Notes under the pieces: generated by a model | The model's input: the letters and a program-made list of their open reading frames with translations, nothing else | Told to the model about the DNA's origin: nothing | Database searches by the model: none | Program-made: the position numbers and the translations under genes | Assembly (NCBI RefSeq): GCF_910592395.1 | Contig: NC_088313.1 | Span: 1,306,501 to 1,370,500, forward strand | Reading direction: 5' to 3' | DNA length: 64,000 nt | Source of the DNA: Lineus longissimus | Lineage: Eukaryota > Nemertea > Pilidiophora > Heteronemertea > Lineidae | Shown here: positions 21,985 through 34,136 of the stretch, piece after piece | How positions within the stretch are numbered: the stretch's first letter is position 1 | How the letters are laid out: each line of letters starts with the position of its first letter

Positions 21985-22117
21985 GGGTATCCGGACTCCC
22001 TGGACTCCCCAGGTGTTCTACAGCGCGCAGAAGCCAGTTACCAAATCCTCAAAGCTGAATCAAGCGCGGAAGGTTTTTGTTGCATTTTAATTGATGGCGT
22101 ATCGTTAAAGTTTAAAG
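21985..22117 (+). other. Possible orphan exon (open frame between splice-like sites)
   Basis: Open in the frame GYPDSLDSPGVLQRAEASYQ and on to SLKFKG, between an acceptor-like cttcgcag and a good donor AAAG/gtgagg. Upstream in frame is a hydrophobic stretch (LLTHLLCIICTFMAILSV). No family is recognised and no partner exon was found; weak. Confidence 0.2.
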
Positions 22118-24012
22118 GTGAGGTTCCTTCAAAATTTGAAAAGTTAACTTGAAATTTACCAAATACATTTTACATGTACGCACACACGCAATGAATATAA
22201 ATACGCTGGATAAAAATGTACCAAAAAAAGTTCATGGCATGTTTGATTACGTTGGCTTGTGAACACGGCCACTCTTGCAATGCCTGATGAAGTTAACCGA
22301 CCGGACTTTCCCTTTAATTCAACGATTTTGTATTATGTAGCCGCGCTCTGAGTGCGCATTCTCATCGGTGGTCCTCGGGCCAACTAGGCATGCTTTGATC
22401 TCCCATGTAAGATGAGAATTCAAATGAAGACAACTTTTGGTTGACTAAACGAAAAGTAATCCATACGTTTACGATGATGAGGATGAATTGATATCAAGCG
22501 TGATTGACGTCTGGCTAAGTTGAGTGTATAAGTGTGCATGTTTACGTACACCGATGCATTGAACAACCAAGTTTGTTTTTGGTGGAATGGATTATGGTAC
22601 ACAGTTTATAGTTGGTAGCGATTACTCATCAATAAAGAATGGTTTATAGTGACTGATATTTTCGATAAATGAGGTTTTTTTATAGACATGTTTTCAAAAT
22701 TAATTCACATGTATTTGTCTTTTTTATTTACAGTGAAATAGAAAAGTCATGTAGGCTACGTGTATATACAACCAAGTACCCGCTGTACCAGTCGAACAAA
22801 AGGTGGTTCAAGGATTCCAAAATGGCGTCCAAGATGGGAGACACCATTGTAGCAGCCCATACATGTAGACTACATTGCATTTTGAGCCGATCTTTCTGCC
22901 GTGTGCATAGTGAAATGCATCATCAGTGAATCAACGTCGAATACCCTCGCAGTCGAATAAGGTCACGCTTTTTGGCTTTGGGAAACGAAGCATGATTGCA
23001 ATGAATATGTGAATTCACATCACTAAACGATTTCATGGATTTCTACCAGCGTGTTCATTCGGCAACCTTCGCGTGCCCAAATGAACGCTCGGAAATGATC
23101 GGGACACAAACTGGGCCATACGATTGGTGCTGACATGTTGCTTGCGGACTGATGCGTATTTGCCACTCGTAACAATTGATAGGCTGAAACATGTCACGTG
23201 TCGTGAAGCGGTTTCCGGCGGCCAGTTTGATGATCACTTAATACGCAATTACCTCCCGCATATAAATCCAAAATGTTATCACAACGTGTATTAGAATGTA
23301 CAAAAACGCTTGTCAAAAGATGATTTTAACCGTAAAATATCAGCACTTTTTCGACTGCGCTGAAATATTTCTGGGCCTCGCAAAATCTCGCAAGTGTTGA
23401 AATGTTGACTTTCGAAAGAGCGAATCGGACTGCTCAGATTAAATTGCGTCATGGGGTTGGATGAATGAATGCAAAGTAGTTCTTCTTCATACAGCAGTGG
23501 TCATAGTTGGATACTTTGGTCGTACCTTCTGCGAGCTGAGTGCATGCCCATCATGTTCAGTTTATTGAAAGTCTCTGGCAATACCAAGTCTGCGGCGTCG
23601 ATTAGCTGGACCCTGTGGTGACTCCCATTAGTGAAAAGTCTTCATCCATCGAAAAAGCGGGGGGGGGGGGGGGGTAAATCGTATGATTGGCAACTCAACG
23701 TCTCCGTCAATTACCAGGAGCGATCCCGGATATACATTGAATAAAGCAGAGACTCTGGGTTAATCTCAACTAGATTGCAACATATCAATTACCGAACGAC
23801 CACTGAAAGTAAATCGCTATTTAGTTTGAGCGCTCTGAATACGCAGTTAGCTGTCTAGGGCCGGAATACACTTAAGTGAGCTATAGTCTTTTCTAAAGGA
23901 CCATGACAACATCAGTTGACGCAACCAGCCAATGCCAATGCTCGACGATTGAAGAGGATCATTGAGACGTTTTGGCAAGACGTGCCGACAAGACAAAAAT
24001 CCTGAAAATCCA

Positions 24013-24165
24013 TTACAGTTTGACAAAAAACTGAAACGTGGTCGCAGGAATGTGAAAATTCATTAACAGGTTGACAAGAAGTGGAAGATTCGGTACAGAT
24101 TGACACGAAGCTGAAGATTCAGTACAGATTGACAAGAAGCTGTAGATTCATTGCAAATTGACATC
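24013..24165. repeat. Minisatellite, unit about 29 bp, four to five copies
   Basis: Units such as attcggtacagattgacacg..aagctgaag and attcagtacagattgacaag..aagctgtag, with older flanking copies beginning attcattaacaggttgacaag and ccattacagtttgacaaa. Confidence 0.75.
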
Positions 24166-27100
24166 GGGTAGGGCCAATTCGAACATTCACAAAATAGAGA
24201 TATACTTTTTACTAAAATCCTCCACCCGTTCCTTCTTCTAGCAACTGCATCCTGAGATCAGGCTTTTTTTACTCCTTCGTCATATACAAGAGTACATGTA
24301 TATTGCAAACGATGAGCAACCGCAACATGCACCTTTATTAGTAATAAACTCGATGATCTGATCAACCGAGCGCTACATATATATCGGGCCAATGCAAATA
24401 AAACTGCCTATAGCTAGCTAGCTAATCGCTATCTCCTGTCTTCTCTCGATATTGTTTAAGCCACTTAGCAACGGAAGCGATTCTATGTCCGTCAGATTGC
24501 TGTTGCAAACAATAATGGGGGACATCAATGGGTGCCTTTCCTATTGGCAGAGTTAGTAATCGCCTAAGTATTTACTTGGACGGGTTGTATTGTTAACGGA
24601 AGGATTTATCTTGTGTAGTTTCCATTAATTTGTGAGCTGAGGGATAGTGAAATGATATCATTGGTTGTGCGCTCATTGCTGTGAATTCTGATCCTGTTTC
24701 GCTTTCCCGGAGATTGCAACGTCTGACGGGTAATTCATTACTAAGTGGTTTCAAGTCACTTGGACATAACCTAACACAGATTATCCAATGTATCGATGTA
24801 GCCGGACATGTAGGTGCTACTTAAGGTGAAAAAATGTTGAGGTGTGAAAAGGTAACGACAAGTTTGCCTACATAAATTGCGTTTGTTGGTCCAAGAGGCA
24901 TCCTTGATGTGGATTGGCCTATCATATCGTCTTCTTCCTTTTCTTTCTTTCTTCAGCATTTGCTTATCCCCCCCCCCCCCCCCCCGCTTAACCGGCTAAG
25001 GCAAATCTGGTAGGCTCAACCACTCTCTTGATTGCATTACAGCGGCCGCCCCAGCGCCACCACGCGGGGCCTAATGGTATTAGGATACACATCTTGTTCA
25101 ACATTCTGTCGAGCGTGGCGCTGATTCAACGTTCTCATTAAGACAACTTCTCTTTTCCCCGACAGATCATGTTGGCTGAAGACAAATAACGCATCTTTAA
25201 ATCGTCAACAAACGCTTCTCCTGGTGGCAAGCCGTCAAGCAGTTGGAGAGACAATCTACTTTGGGATGCCTCGAGCGTTATCGCTGGCAATTTTATGGGG
25301 ACACGGCCTGAGTATTTAACGATAAGATTGCCGAGCCAGTAAATTGTTTTAAAGATAGCTTGACTTCTTAATTATCGTTGAACTTCGATGTATTGTTTGA
25401 TCACTTTGTTGATCTATGATTTCTGTTGGCCGTAGTAGACATCTATCTCGGATCAGATGTGCCCAAATCTCAACGACTTCTCTTTTGATATTCTTTCTCG
25501 CCCTGCCTCCCAGCGGGTCAAGCAACTTTCTCATCCTTGTCCCAGCACTTCACACTGAATAATTTACTCCCTGGCCCTCAGCGGGTCAAATGCGTTGCCC
25601 TCGACGTCAAATCACTTCACGCCGCATACATTACCCAACAAACGTGTCATCAGCATCACCGGGCCGTTAAATTGGTAAGCAAGAGGTTGTCAAATTGCCA
25701 ACGATTCTGTAAGCATGGGTTAGGGAGTGTTAGCCTGCGGGTGAACCCAAGGCGGACTGTCAGAGTGAGGATATTACCCCGTCACGAGTGGGGTCAACTA
25801 CGGGGATAGGACAATCATTGTTTTGATATGGATGTCATTTATCTAAATGTCGTTTTCATTAATAGTCTGTCAGGAGAAAAGCTACAACGATTATTAGAAG
25901 TCAACCTGTCAGTGAAATCGGATGATCTTTCGAAGAAGAGATTGGCGGCGATCGTCAAGGTATTTGGCAGAAGCTCTGTGTCCAAGCCATTGCTTTTTAT
26001 CTAGACTGGTGCTGTGGTATTTGGTTTACCATGGTGGGGAAATTGCTCTTATCTAAAACTCTTTATCTAGGCTGATGTTTTAAGATATTTTGTTGACATG
26101 GTCAAGAAAAGATGAGCGACACGAAGCAACCTCCGTTCGAAGTCATAAGAAGGATCCTCATCCCCTGAATTTTTCATCATGAACTTCAACACTCGGCACC
26201 AATGACCGAGCCCAGTAACTTGTGCGAAGAAAGTAGCATACGACTGACTCTGGTATTCGAGGATGGGATTTTCCTGTCTTCCTGAAACGCGTTACACTAT
26301 AAGATAACCGGTGTTGTATAACGTGATGTCGTGCAAATGGTGGTAACGCGACGAGGGAGATTACTACCCACGGTAGTACGATACCAATCTTCCTGCCTAT
26401 GTCTCATTTTCGGGTGTGTTGAGCGGTAAAGATGGTCAAGGGAGTAAGGTGATGATTAAGTTATCGAAAGCGACAAATCGTACTCAATTCTCACGCAAGA
26501 AACGGATTGGGCTACTTGTCTTGAGACTAATCTGTCCATGTTGTTTATTACAAGGTTAAAGGTGGCCTTGACCCCGCGAACACCTGAACCAAAAACGCCC
26601 CAACAAATTCTAACACAAATGGCTGCTATTGTCCATATTTTATCTTCGGTCATAAACGGAGAATGTTATGGCTCTATCACGCCAACGAGATCTATTTGGC
26701 GGACAAGAAGCATCATTAAGTGTTCACAAATGATCGCTACCACTCTCCTATAAAGGCGGTACAACGTTAGCTAATAGCCCGAGGATGCTCGCGTGCGGGT
26801 CTTATATTAGCGAAGGTGTCTGTTTTCAAACTAGTACCGTTCATCGCTTCAATTGGTCCTCCAGAGCCTCGTAAACTACTCTCGTAATGCTGATCTATGG
26901 AGGTAACCAGAAAGGCGCTCTCAACTCGTGTGCAAACCAAACCACTGGGGGAATATTAAACCTATTAGGAGAGTGAGGTACATAAATCTGTTGGATGGTT
27001 TGATGAATAGATCGGTCTCATGCGAGGGTTCCCAACACCTTCAGCTCGGCTAGCTTTGTTTCGACAAATATATGCGTTACTTCGGGGTGATAATCGGCGA

Positions 27101-28065
27101 ATAGTCATTTCATTGCGACTATTTGTAGGCGAGCGGGTCAAACAGCTTAATTACAGGCAACACTAACAGGTGACACGGGCTATGAGAGGGCACATCGGGA
27201 AATTTACCAGGTGGAAGTGCCTAAGCCACTTGAGGATATTGGAGCCGGTAGAGTCGCCGCGAGAATCGCGCTTTCTTGGCGATTGGGAAGAGTTCGGCTT
27301 TTCTGTTTTACGCTGGCTGATAATAAGATGTTCCTCCAAAGAGACGGTTTTTTATTCAAGTTTTGAGATCATAATTCACCATTATGAAACCATCATGCAC
27401 CCAGACCCGCCCGGGGTATACTGCGTCTTTCGTCTTTCGGCACGATGGCATGAATATGGAGTTGGCGTAAATCCGACGGTAAGCCCACATGTGCTTAATT
27501 TGCATTGAAAGGGAAGTCTGATGGGCAAGCAGCATCCGAAGCACGGTAGAGCGCCAATAATCTCTTCCTTTCTCCTGGCATCGACACGTGCGCAATGCCT
27601 GTTAATCTCTTTTTGTACCCTCGATAACAAGATAAAATCGTTGCAGGAATCTGGTCGGTGATGATATAACGTAACCCATAATGGCGACGTGCTAAAAACC
27701 GTAGCGATACACACACATGTAACTGCTAGGGCGTGAACGCAGACGACGAAGAAGACGTCGCCGCACGATCACTTTAAGTATCACGAAAAAACATGTGTTA
27801 ATCTTTAGAATCTCTCTCTTTCAAAAATCTTCTTTAGAAAACACACAGCTAATACAAGCGGCGCTTAAGAAGAACTTGCCTTAGAAATGAACACCATGAA
27901 AAAGCCCGTATTTACCTGCTTTATAGACAATTTATTTAAAGAGGATGCCTCTAATTTCATGATGATTGATGACTAAGCTATCTTGTCTTAATGACCATCT
28001 TCAGGCGATGTGAAACATGAGGACAGGTAGAATCCTACTTTTACCAGCGCACACGCAGTCGATGC

Positions 28066-28455
28066 TCAAGGCAAGTTGGCAATCATTACTAATAGCTGAA
28101 ATTAATTAGCATTGACATTGATTCTCTCAGATTGGCAGCCATCTTTGTTCGCAAGTTTCTTTGGTGATGGTTGGTGTTGATGCTGGTGACAGCGTAGTCT
28201 TGCGAAAGACTCTGAACCAGCGCTTTCCTCACGTAGTTCCTGGTCTGAATCCAAACTTCCACACAGCTTTCCAATAAAACTCAGGCAAGTTGGCAAAGGC
28301 TGGAATTAATTAGGATTGGCATCGATTCTCTCAGATTGGCAGCCATCTTTGTTCGCAAATGGCTTTGATAATGGTTGGCGTTGAAGTTGGCAGCAGTGTG
28401 GTCTTCAGAAAGACCGTTAACTTGTGCCTACCTCACGCAGTTTCTGGTCTGACTT
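28066..28455. repeat. Tandem duplication, period 204-213 bp
   Basis: The first half (from about 28069) and second half (from about 28282) share gcaagttggca, gaattaatta, gattctctcagattggcagc, catctttgttcgcaa, the gatggttgg region and gtctggtctga-type ends. Identity is roughly 75% with indels. Both halves keep a CTTTGTT word. Confidence 0.75.
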
Positions 28456-30820
28456 TTCGTTCATACCACCGTACTGGATTCTTTCGACAGCGCCATTTTT
28501 TTAAAACAATTGATAAACTAGTTGCTAATAACGTGTTTGCCGAGTTTCCCCTAAAACTACAGTATCAGAAATGGCATAACCATCAATCCCAAGGAAAACT
28601 ATTAGAAAACCAAAGTTATTGGTTCTTGAATTAGTTACTTGATATTCTAACAGGCGTCACTAGCTGTTATCTTCTTTATCATGTACAAATTGCTTCAATC
28701 TAATTCTCACCCTTCCCATTCAAGGAAATTACTCCGTACGAAAAACATGATGACATTGTCTGTTCGCGGCCAACTTTTTACTCATCACAGATTGAAGATT
28801 CGTACGCCGAGAAATTAATCCGCTTTAGTCACGTGCTTCTAAGATGTTCGACTATTCGTGCGTCAACATTAAGACGCCACGTATTTTAGTGATTCATTCA
28901 TTCTCCATAAAAACGATCGTTAAAGTGATCTTGTCCCGGACTTCTGATTGTAAGTTTGTTCTCGTATGATACAGATTTGAAAGAAATGTAACTTTTGATA
29001 GAAACACCAAGGAATCTCTCTTATGACCTCGGTATATGAGAGTAGGATGTTTTATTATCTGTTTTCATGACAACATTGGGAATGTTGGGTACCTGGTGAT
29101 ATCATTGAAGGAACATGAAGCATGGGTACCATATTCACAGCCCACACTGAAAAATCGACTTGACACACACGGCTTTGGCACACCAACTCATGTAATTGAT
29201 GTAATGATTATGACGTGCATGTCATCACTGCATGCATATGATCGTAGGATGACAACTCCGACTATTAGGAATATTTGAATGTCGGGAAAAGAACACGTTA
29301 AGAGTTCGGCGGGGTTTATTTTCCTTTAATGGTAATGCAACTAGAATGCGTGTTGTTCCGACGAGAGCGTTTAATTACCTGAAGTCACTGGATGCTCGCT
29401 ATGGCACGGGATAAACGGAAATGACTAATTAGGGCGTACAAATTGCCCCCAAAGTACCATTTAAGATGTTCTCCGTGGCATTCAGACAGATTTGCTTAAC
29501 GGTTGGCCTCTCGGCATTTTAGAATGTAAGAAGTTACCATTTGCTTCTAACTGCAAATTAACCTGGGATAGTTCTCGGCGTTCTTAGATGTTGTTTTTTT
29601 TCTGAGAAGATTGCTTTGAGTTGTACAATATGTCTTATGCCCCCAATAGAAAACAAATTGTCTATTTTAATCATCTATCAGTTAACTATTAATTGATATA
29701 CACTACTACATCATTGTACATCTGCAATGAAAACGTTGGTCCCGAGGAGGAAGTGTCCTTCGAATGTACTGGAACTGGCTCAGCCACACCCTGAGAAATC
29801 TAAGCAGCAACATTGTTAGACATCATGTACTCAAGTGGAATTGGCAGGGCAAGTGCCGTCGAGGTAGACTATGCTTCACCGATACATGTAGCTAGTATAG
29901 CTATAGAGTTTAAGTAAAGGGAAAACGTTGGGCCAAGAATTGAGCCGTGTATAAAACCTTTTTGCTCTTGACCGAAACAGAGTAAGTTGAGGAAAGCGCA
30001 TTAGTTAGTAAGTTGAGTTGGATGGAAACAGGGAGCTCAAGTGAAGAAAAAAAGTCCCGGATAAATGCGGATACTAGATAAAAAGGAACAATTTTCTCTG
30101 CGATTTACTGTGGTAAGCTGATGTCAAATTCTCAAGACATAAGTGGCTGCGATAAAAAGTGCTTGAACCAATAAATGATTGATAAATTACATCATTATTT
30201 TGCTCTATAACTAAAATCAGATGGCGTATCCGTCGTTTGTGGCCATTAGCCCGTCACAGCTCGCCCTAAACGATATCTTTAAAAGACAATACCTGGAGGT
30301 GACAATATAATTAGCCGAAGAGCTATTCGCCGTTTCGTCATTTTGCTAACGGCGCTACTAAAGGCAATTTTTGAAAGCATTCTCAGGTGTTATAAGCGTT
30401 AAAATGTCTTCTCGAATTTGTTTACAATTTAAATCATATCGCAGGGGACTTAAAACGAAGAGAAATAGATGATGCTCCATTCGAAAAGGTGTAAGATTGA
30501 TTTAATGAAAAGTGGAAAAAAGCACTACACATGCGAAAACCATTTCAAAGGGGTGCTTGCAAGTGACTGTGTTTTGTCCCAAGGGCGGCGTCGTCGTCTT
30601 CATACTCATAGTCATGCTAATGACAACTTAACGCCGGTGAAACGATGTATTTTGATGGTGTAAACGAAGTTTCTGTGCAAGATTCTCATTTGGTACGAAC
30701 ATTTTCGCAGCAGATTCCTAAATACGATCATCACGTTATTTTGCCCTTTGCCTCGCAGTTGAAAGAATTCAGTCCAAGTCCAACACACGGTCTATAGACT
30801 TCAGGCAAAGCCTGCTCGCA

Positions 30821-30950
30821 CCTGGGCCTAAATTACCATTGTTCTACTGTCTTATCAAAGGGTTATCAGGGCACTTGTTTACACAGCATCGACCCCTACG
30901 AGACAGCCTCCATGGGGGAGATTGGTCTGACAGGCAAGGGCAAAAAAGCA
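30821..30950 (+). repeat. Dispersed repeat family, copy B
   Basis: Starts cctgggcctaaattacc, has ttgttctactgtcttatcaa and agggttatcagggcac, then catcgacccctacgagac..ccatgggg and ends aggcaagggcaaaa. It shares a 29-30 nt identical stretch with the reversed copy at 40970-41085. Confidence 0.75.
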
Positions 30951-32035
30951 TAATGTTCAATCCGTGTTTTCAGTAATTTTGCCTGAGGTTTTCCTCAGGT
31001 GAGAACTGTTCCTCCCGAATATCTTTCTCACCAAAAACCACGGGTGGAATTCTTCTGATCTTACTTTCTCATCGGACAATCTTGTCACAAACAGTTTATG
31101 AATTGGACTCAAATGGTCGATTTGTATCAAGCTTCGACAGACAAGCTACCCGTTGAGTTCACAAACTGGGGTGACTTGTGTGGGGACGCTTCTCAATAGC
31201 CTCTCAATCGGATTCCAGTCAACTGTTACAGTTCATTTTATCCATTGAGACGGAGGCGACGCGTACCTGCGGTGGCTCCATGAGTACAGAAAGAAGAATG
31301 CTGAACCATTTGCAGTACCTCATTATAAACCAATAACACTCTAATAGGCGCCATATTGCTTTGTGCGTTCTGACAGCCCAATTATTCCCCGTGAAATTGC
31401 AATTGAAATATTACTAAAATAGATAATCGTTGTGATTGTCCGGTAGTGATCTTATCTCTCGCGGACGACCGGGGCGACGATTTCGGGACAAAACTCCGAT
31501 CTTATCTCGCGCCGTCACCGTGTCCAACTGGATCACAAACACCACGCTATACCGGTTTTTGTTTGCTACAACGTGTAAGCTTTTATGATGGAGATATTTT
31601 AACAGTTTTCTAAGATAGTTTGAACGCTTTCTACGCTGCTTATAAAAAGCTCGGGCGATCTTCCCGATGGTTATCTTTGCTATCATCTAATCGCTACTTA
31701 ATCGCTTTGAAAAACGCATGAAACTCGGCAGATGCGACGAAGTTGAGAGTGGCCCCTTGTCACGCCAAGAAAAGGCTTTTCTTCCCCCACTGTCAAGACT
31801 GTTGGGAGAACTAGGCCGAAATGATCTTATCGTTACGTCTCCCAATAGCGGTAGTTAACTGTTTTTAATAGTTTATGTGAGAATATCTTCCATTGCTTTG
31901 TATGTGTAATCTACTTGTCACGAACTATATGTCTCCGTTTCTGGGCCGTATCTGTCAATCATGTTGTTTCAATGTATTTATCTGATTACTGCAATGATGC
32001 GCTATTACTGATACAAAGCGACATTTCAAAGTATA

Positions 32036-32412
32036 CAGTGGAACCCCGGTCGGCGACCACCCCGGTGATGCGACCACCCCGCTATGACGACCAAGAATCG
32101 CCGGTCCCGAATGGTTTCCTCTCAATTACCATTACAAGGCCCCCGGTAACACGACCACCCCAGACCACGACCACTGGATTGGGCGGCCCCAATGACCAAA
32201 TTCATCCCTCTAACCCGACCAAAGGGCCTAAAAATTTTGGCTTTGAAATTTTTTTCGGAATTTTGAACTTATGAAAAAATTCAACAATTTTGGCGGGAAA
32301 ACCTAATCATGCATTTTGTCCCCGGATTTTCAACTTCATTAACGCAATCACCTCGGTAACGCGACCATTCAACCTCGGTCCCATGAGTGGTCGTGTTACC
32401 GGGGTTCCACTG
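32036..32412. mobile_element. pogo/Tigger-type MITE, 377 bp, with TA duplication
   Basis: Both ends start CAGTGGAACCCCGGT reading inward, with TA outside each (32034-32035, 32413-32414). The interior contains repeated gcgaccacc words. There is no transposase ORF. The end family is related to, but distinct from, the MITE at 3379-3556. Confidence 0.85.
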
Positions 32413-34041
32413 TACTTCATTAAAATGCATAATAACTGGCGCAGCAGATGTACAGGGTGAGTGCGAATATAGCAAAGTCATGTCTGCTGTAGGTACATTC
32501 CTAGCCAGAGGTAACAGGTTATTGCTTTTAAATAGACATTATCATTGCAAGATCTCATCAGATTTGACTTTACTACTGCATGTAGGTCCCTCGATGACCC
32601 GTCCGTCAGATATCCAAATCGCAATCAAGAATGAAGAGAGAGGAACGTAAAGAAAAAGATAAGGGCATTGTCGTTTTGGTTAAAGAAAGGAACAGGTCGG
32701 GCAATTTGTCCAGAAAGGTATCAGGTTACTTTGCGTAAAGTTCAAACCGTCATTGCAGATATATCATTGTGGTCAACGGGGCGAGAGACGCACAACACCG
32801 CGGAGCCAGCATTACCGGGCTGGTTAAGTCTCAAAAAAAGATCGCGTAAGGGCGGACTTGGGGATTGTATAATTTGGGCGGGTGTGCTCTTAAATGTCCG
32901 AATTATGTGCTCTGTACTTATATGACAGCAGCTCAACAGGAATGATTTCTTTGATGGGTTTCTTTGTGTTGGTGTAAATGCCTGAGCAACGTTTGGTTGG
33001 TTACAAAAGCGCCATAGGCCGCTGGGTAATAGCAGAGTCGTGGCTGTAGTGATTTCGCGGGCGGGATGTCTCAAAAACGCACCGCGACATCGTGTCTCCG
33101 GCCCGACCTGTACCCCCAGGCGCTATCATTCATAATTTGGACTATCTTAAAGTGAGCAGTGCCATTTGTTAACATTTTGCTTGTCTATTTTGTCAAGTGT
33201 AGCGGTAATGGTGTGGAAAAGAGCCACAAAGTCGGGCGCTTTACAAATAAGTCTCCGGATCTTCAATCGAAGAAAGGTATCCTGATGGATGTGCACAAAC
33301 GTTGGATTGCCAGTTCCTTTCAGAGTGGTTTGGATGCGCCTAATTGTTGAGTTAGAGTCCCAGACTGATTTTAGTGTAATGATAGCCTTGGTTTCTGATT
33401 ACGAAGACACTTGTTGGCAGACCCGTTGTTCGAATGATAACAACGGCTTGTTACAACTGTTGCTAATGGTTGTGATTCCTCTCAACACCGCTAGGTGTGC
33501 GTGAAAGGAAGCCTGTGCAAGTGGAAAGCAGGTGAAAGTGAACTGTTTTCCAGGATCAACTCTGCAACCTTTTGTAGAGTAAAGCTATCTTTATTTATTA
33601 CGTTTTAAGGTATCATCCCCCGGTGACTAAGGGGATTGAGCCCGCGAGAAAGTCTCGCCACATTTGATACAAGCAGCTTGTGACCGCCTCATTTCCTTAC
33701 CGAAAAGGTAGGCTATACCAGATATTGTAAATAACCTGATCAGATCTTTGTTTTCAAAAGAACTCTTCTAATGAGGCCTGGAAATTCTTAATGTGGCACA
33801 AAATAATTGGTTATTTCACCCCTCGAGGTTGAAAATAAATCTTAGTCAGTAATAAACTGAGAAAAAAATACAATCCGTTGACCAGTACCCAGTGACAGAA
33901 ATCACAATTGGGCCATACCGCCCTCAGGTATAAGTTTCTCTCAATGTTCCGAAGGCTTCGATTGACATTGTCTCCAATTCCGCTTGTCCTCACAGTTTCC
34001 TGCAGGACCTGCCATGGGACTTCCGTAAACCAGATACTCAC

Positions 34042-34136
34042 TTGCCGAACCGAGCTTCGGGCTGGAAACCCGCCGCGTCGAGGCCCAGCCACGCCTAAGG
34101 TCTGCAGGCGATCTTTGTATCCAGAGTGAAACGAGT
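34042..34136 (-). other. Possible orphan exon
   Basis: Minus strand: acceptor gtctttgcgtctgcag, a 95 nt block with locally high G+C, then a perfect donor CAA/gtgagt. One frame reads SFHSGYKDRLQTLGVAGPRR and on to SSVRQ; another is also open (LVSLWIQRSPADLRRGW). It could be one exon of a coding or non-coding transcript whose other exons I cannot see. Confidence 0.3.

Larger units (their letters stand above)
22120..32030. other. Long stretch without a supported gene
   Basis: Unique sequence with many ATTA/TAAT words, a G16 run (23659-23674), a C18 run (24968-24985), a minisatellite at 24013-24165, a 68 bp imperfect duplication around cagcgggtcaa (25501-25640), a tandemly duplicated 200 bp segment at 28066-28455 and one copy of a dispersed repeat. 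ORFs are short, without recognisable domains, and look like chance frames. Confidence 0.4.

Noticed and set aside
27170-27714. Overlapping ORFs of 73-112 codons on both strands
   Set aside because: Open on several frames at once with no domain or splice support; a local G+C-richer patch gives chance frames.
31915-32274. 119-codon plus-strand ORF rich in RPPVTRPP
   Set aside because: It is translation of the pogo-type MITE subterminal repeats.
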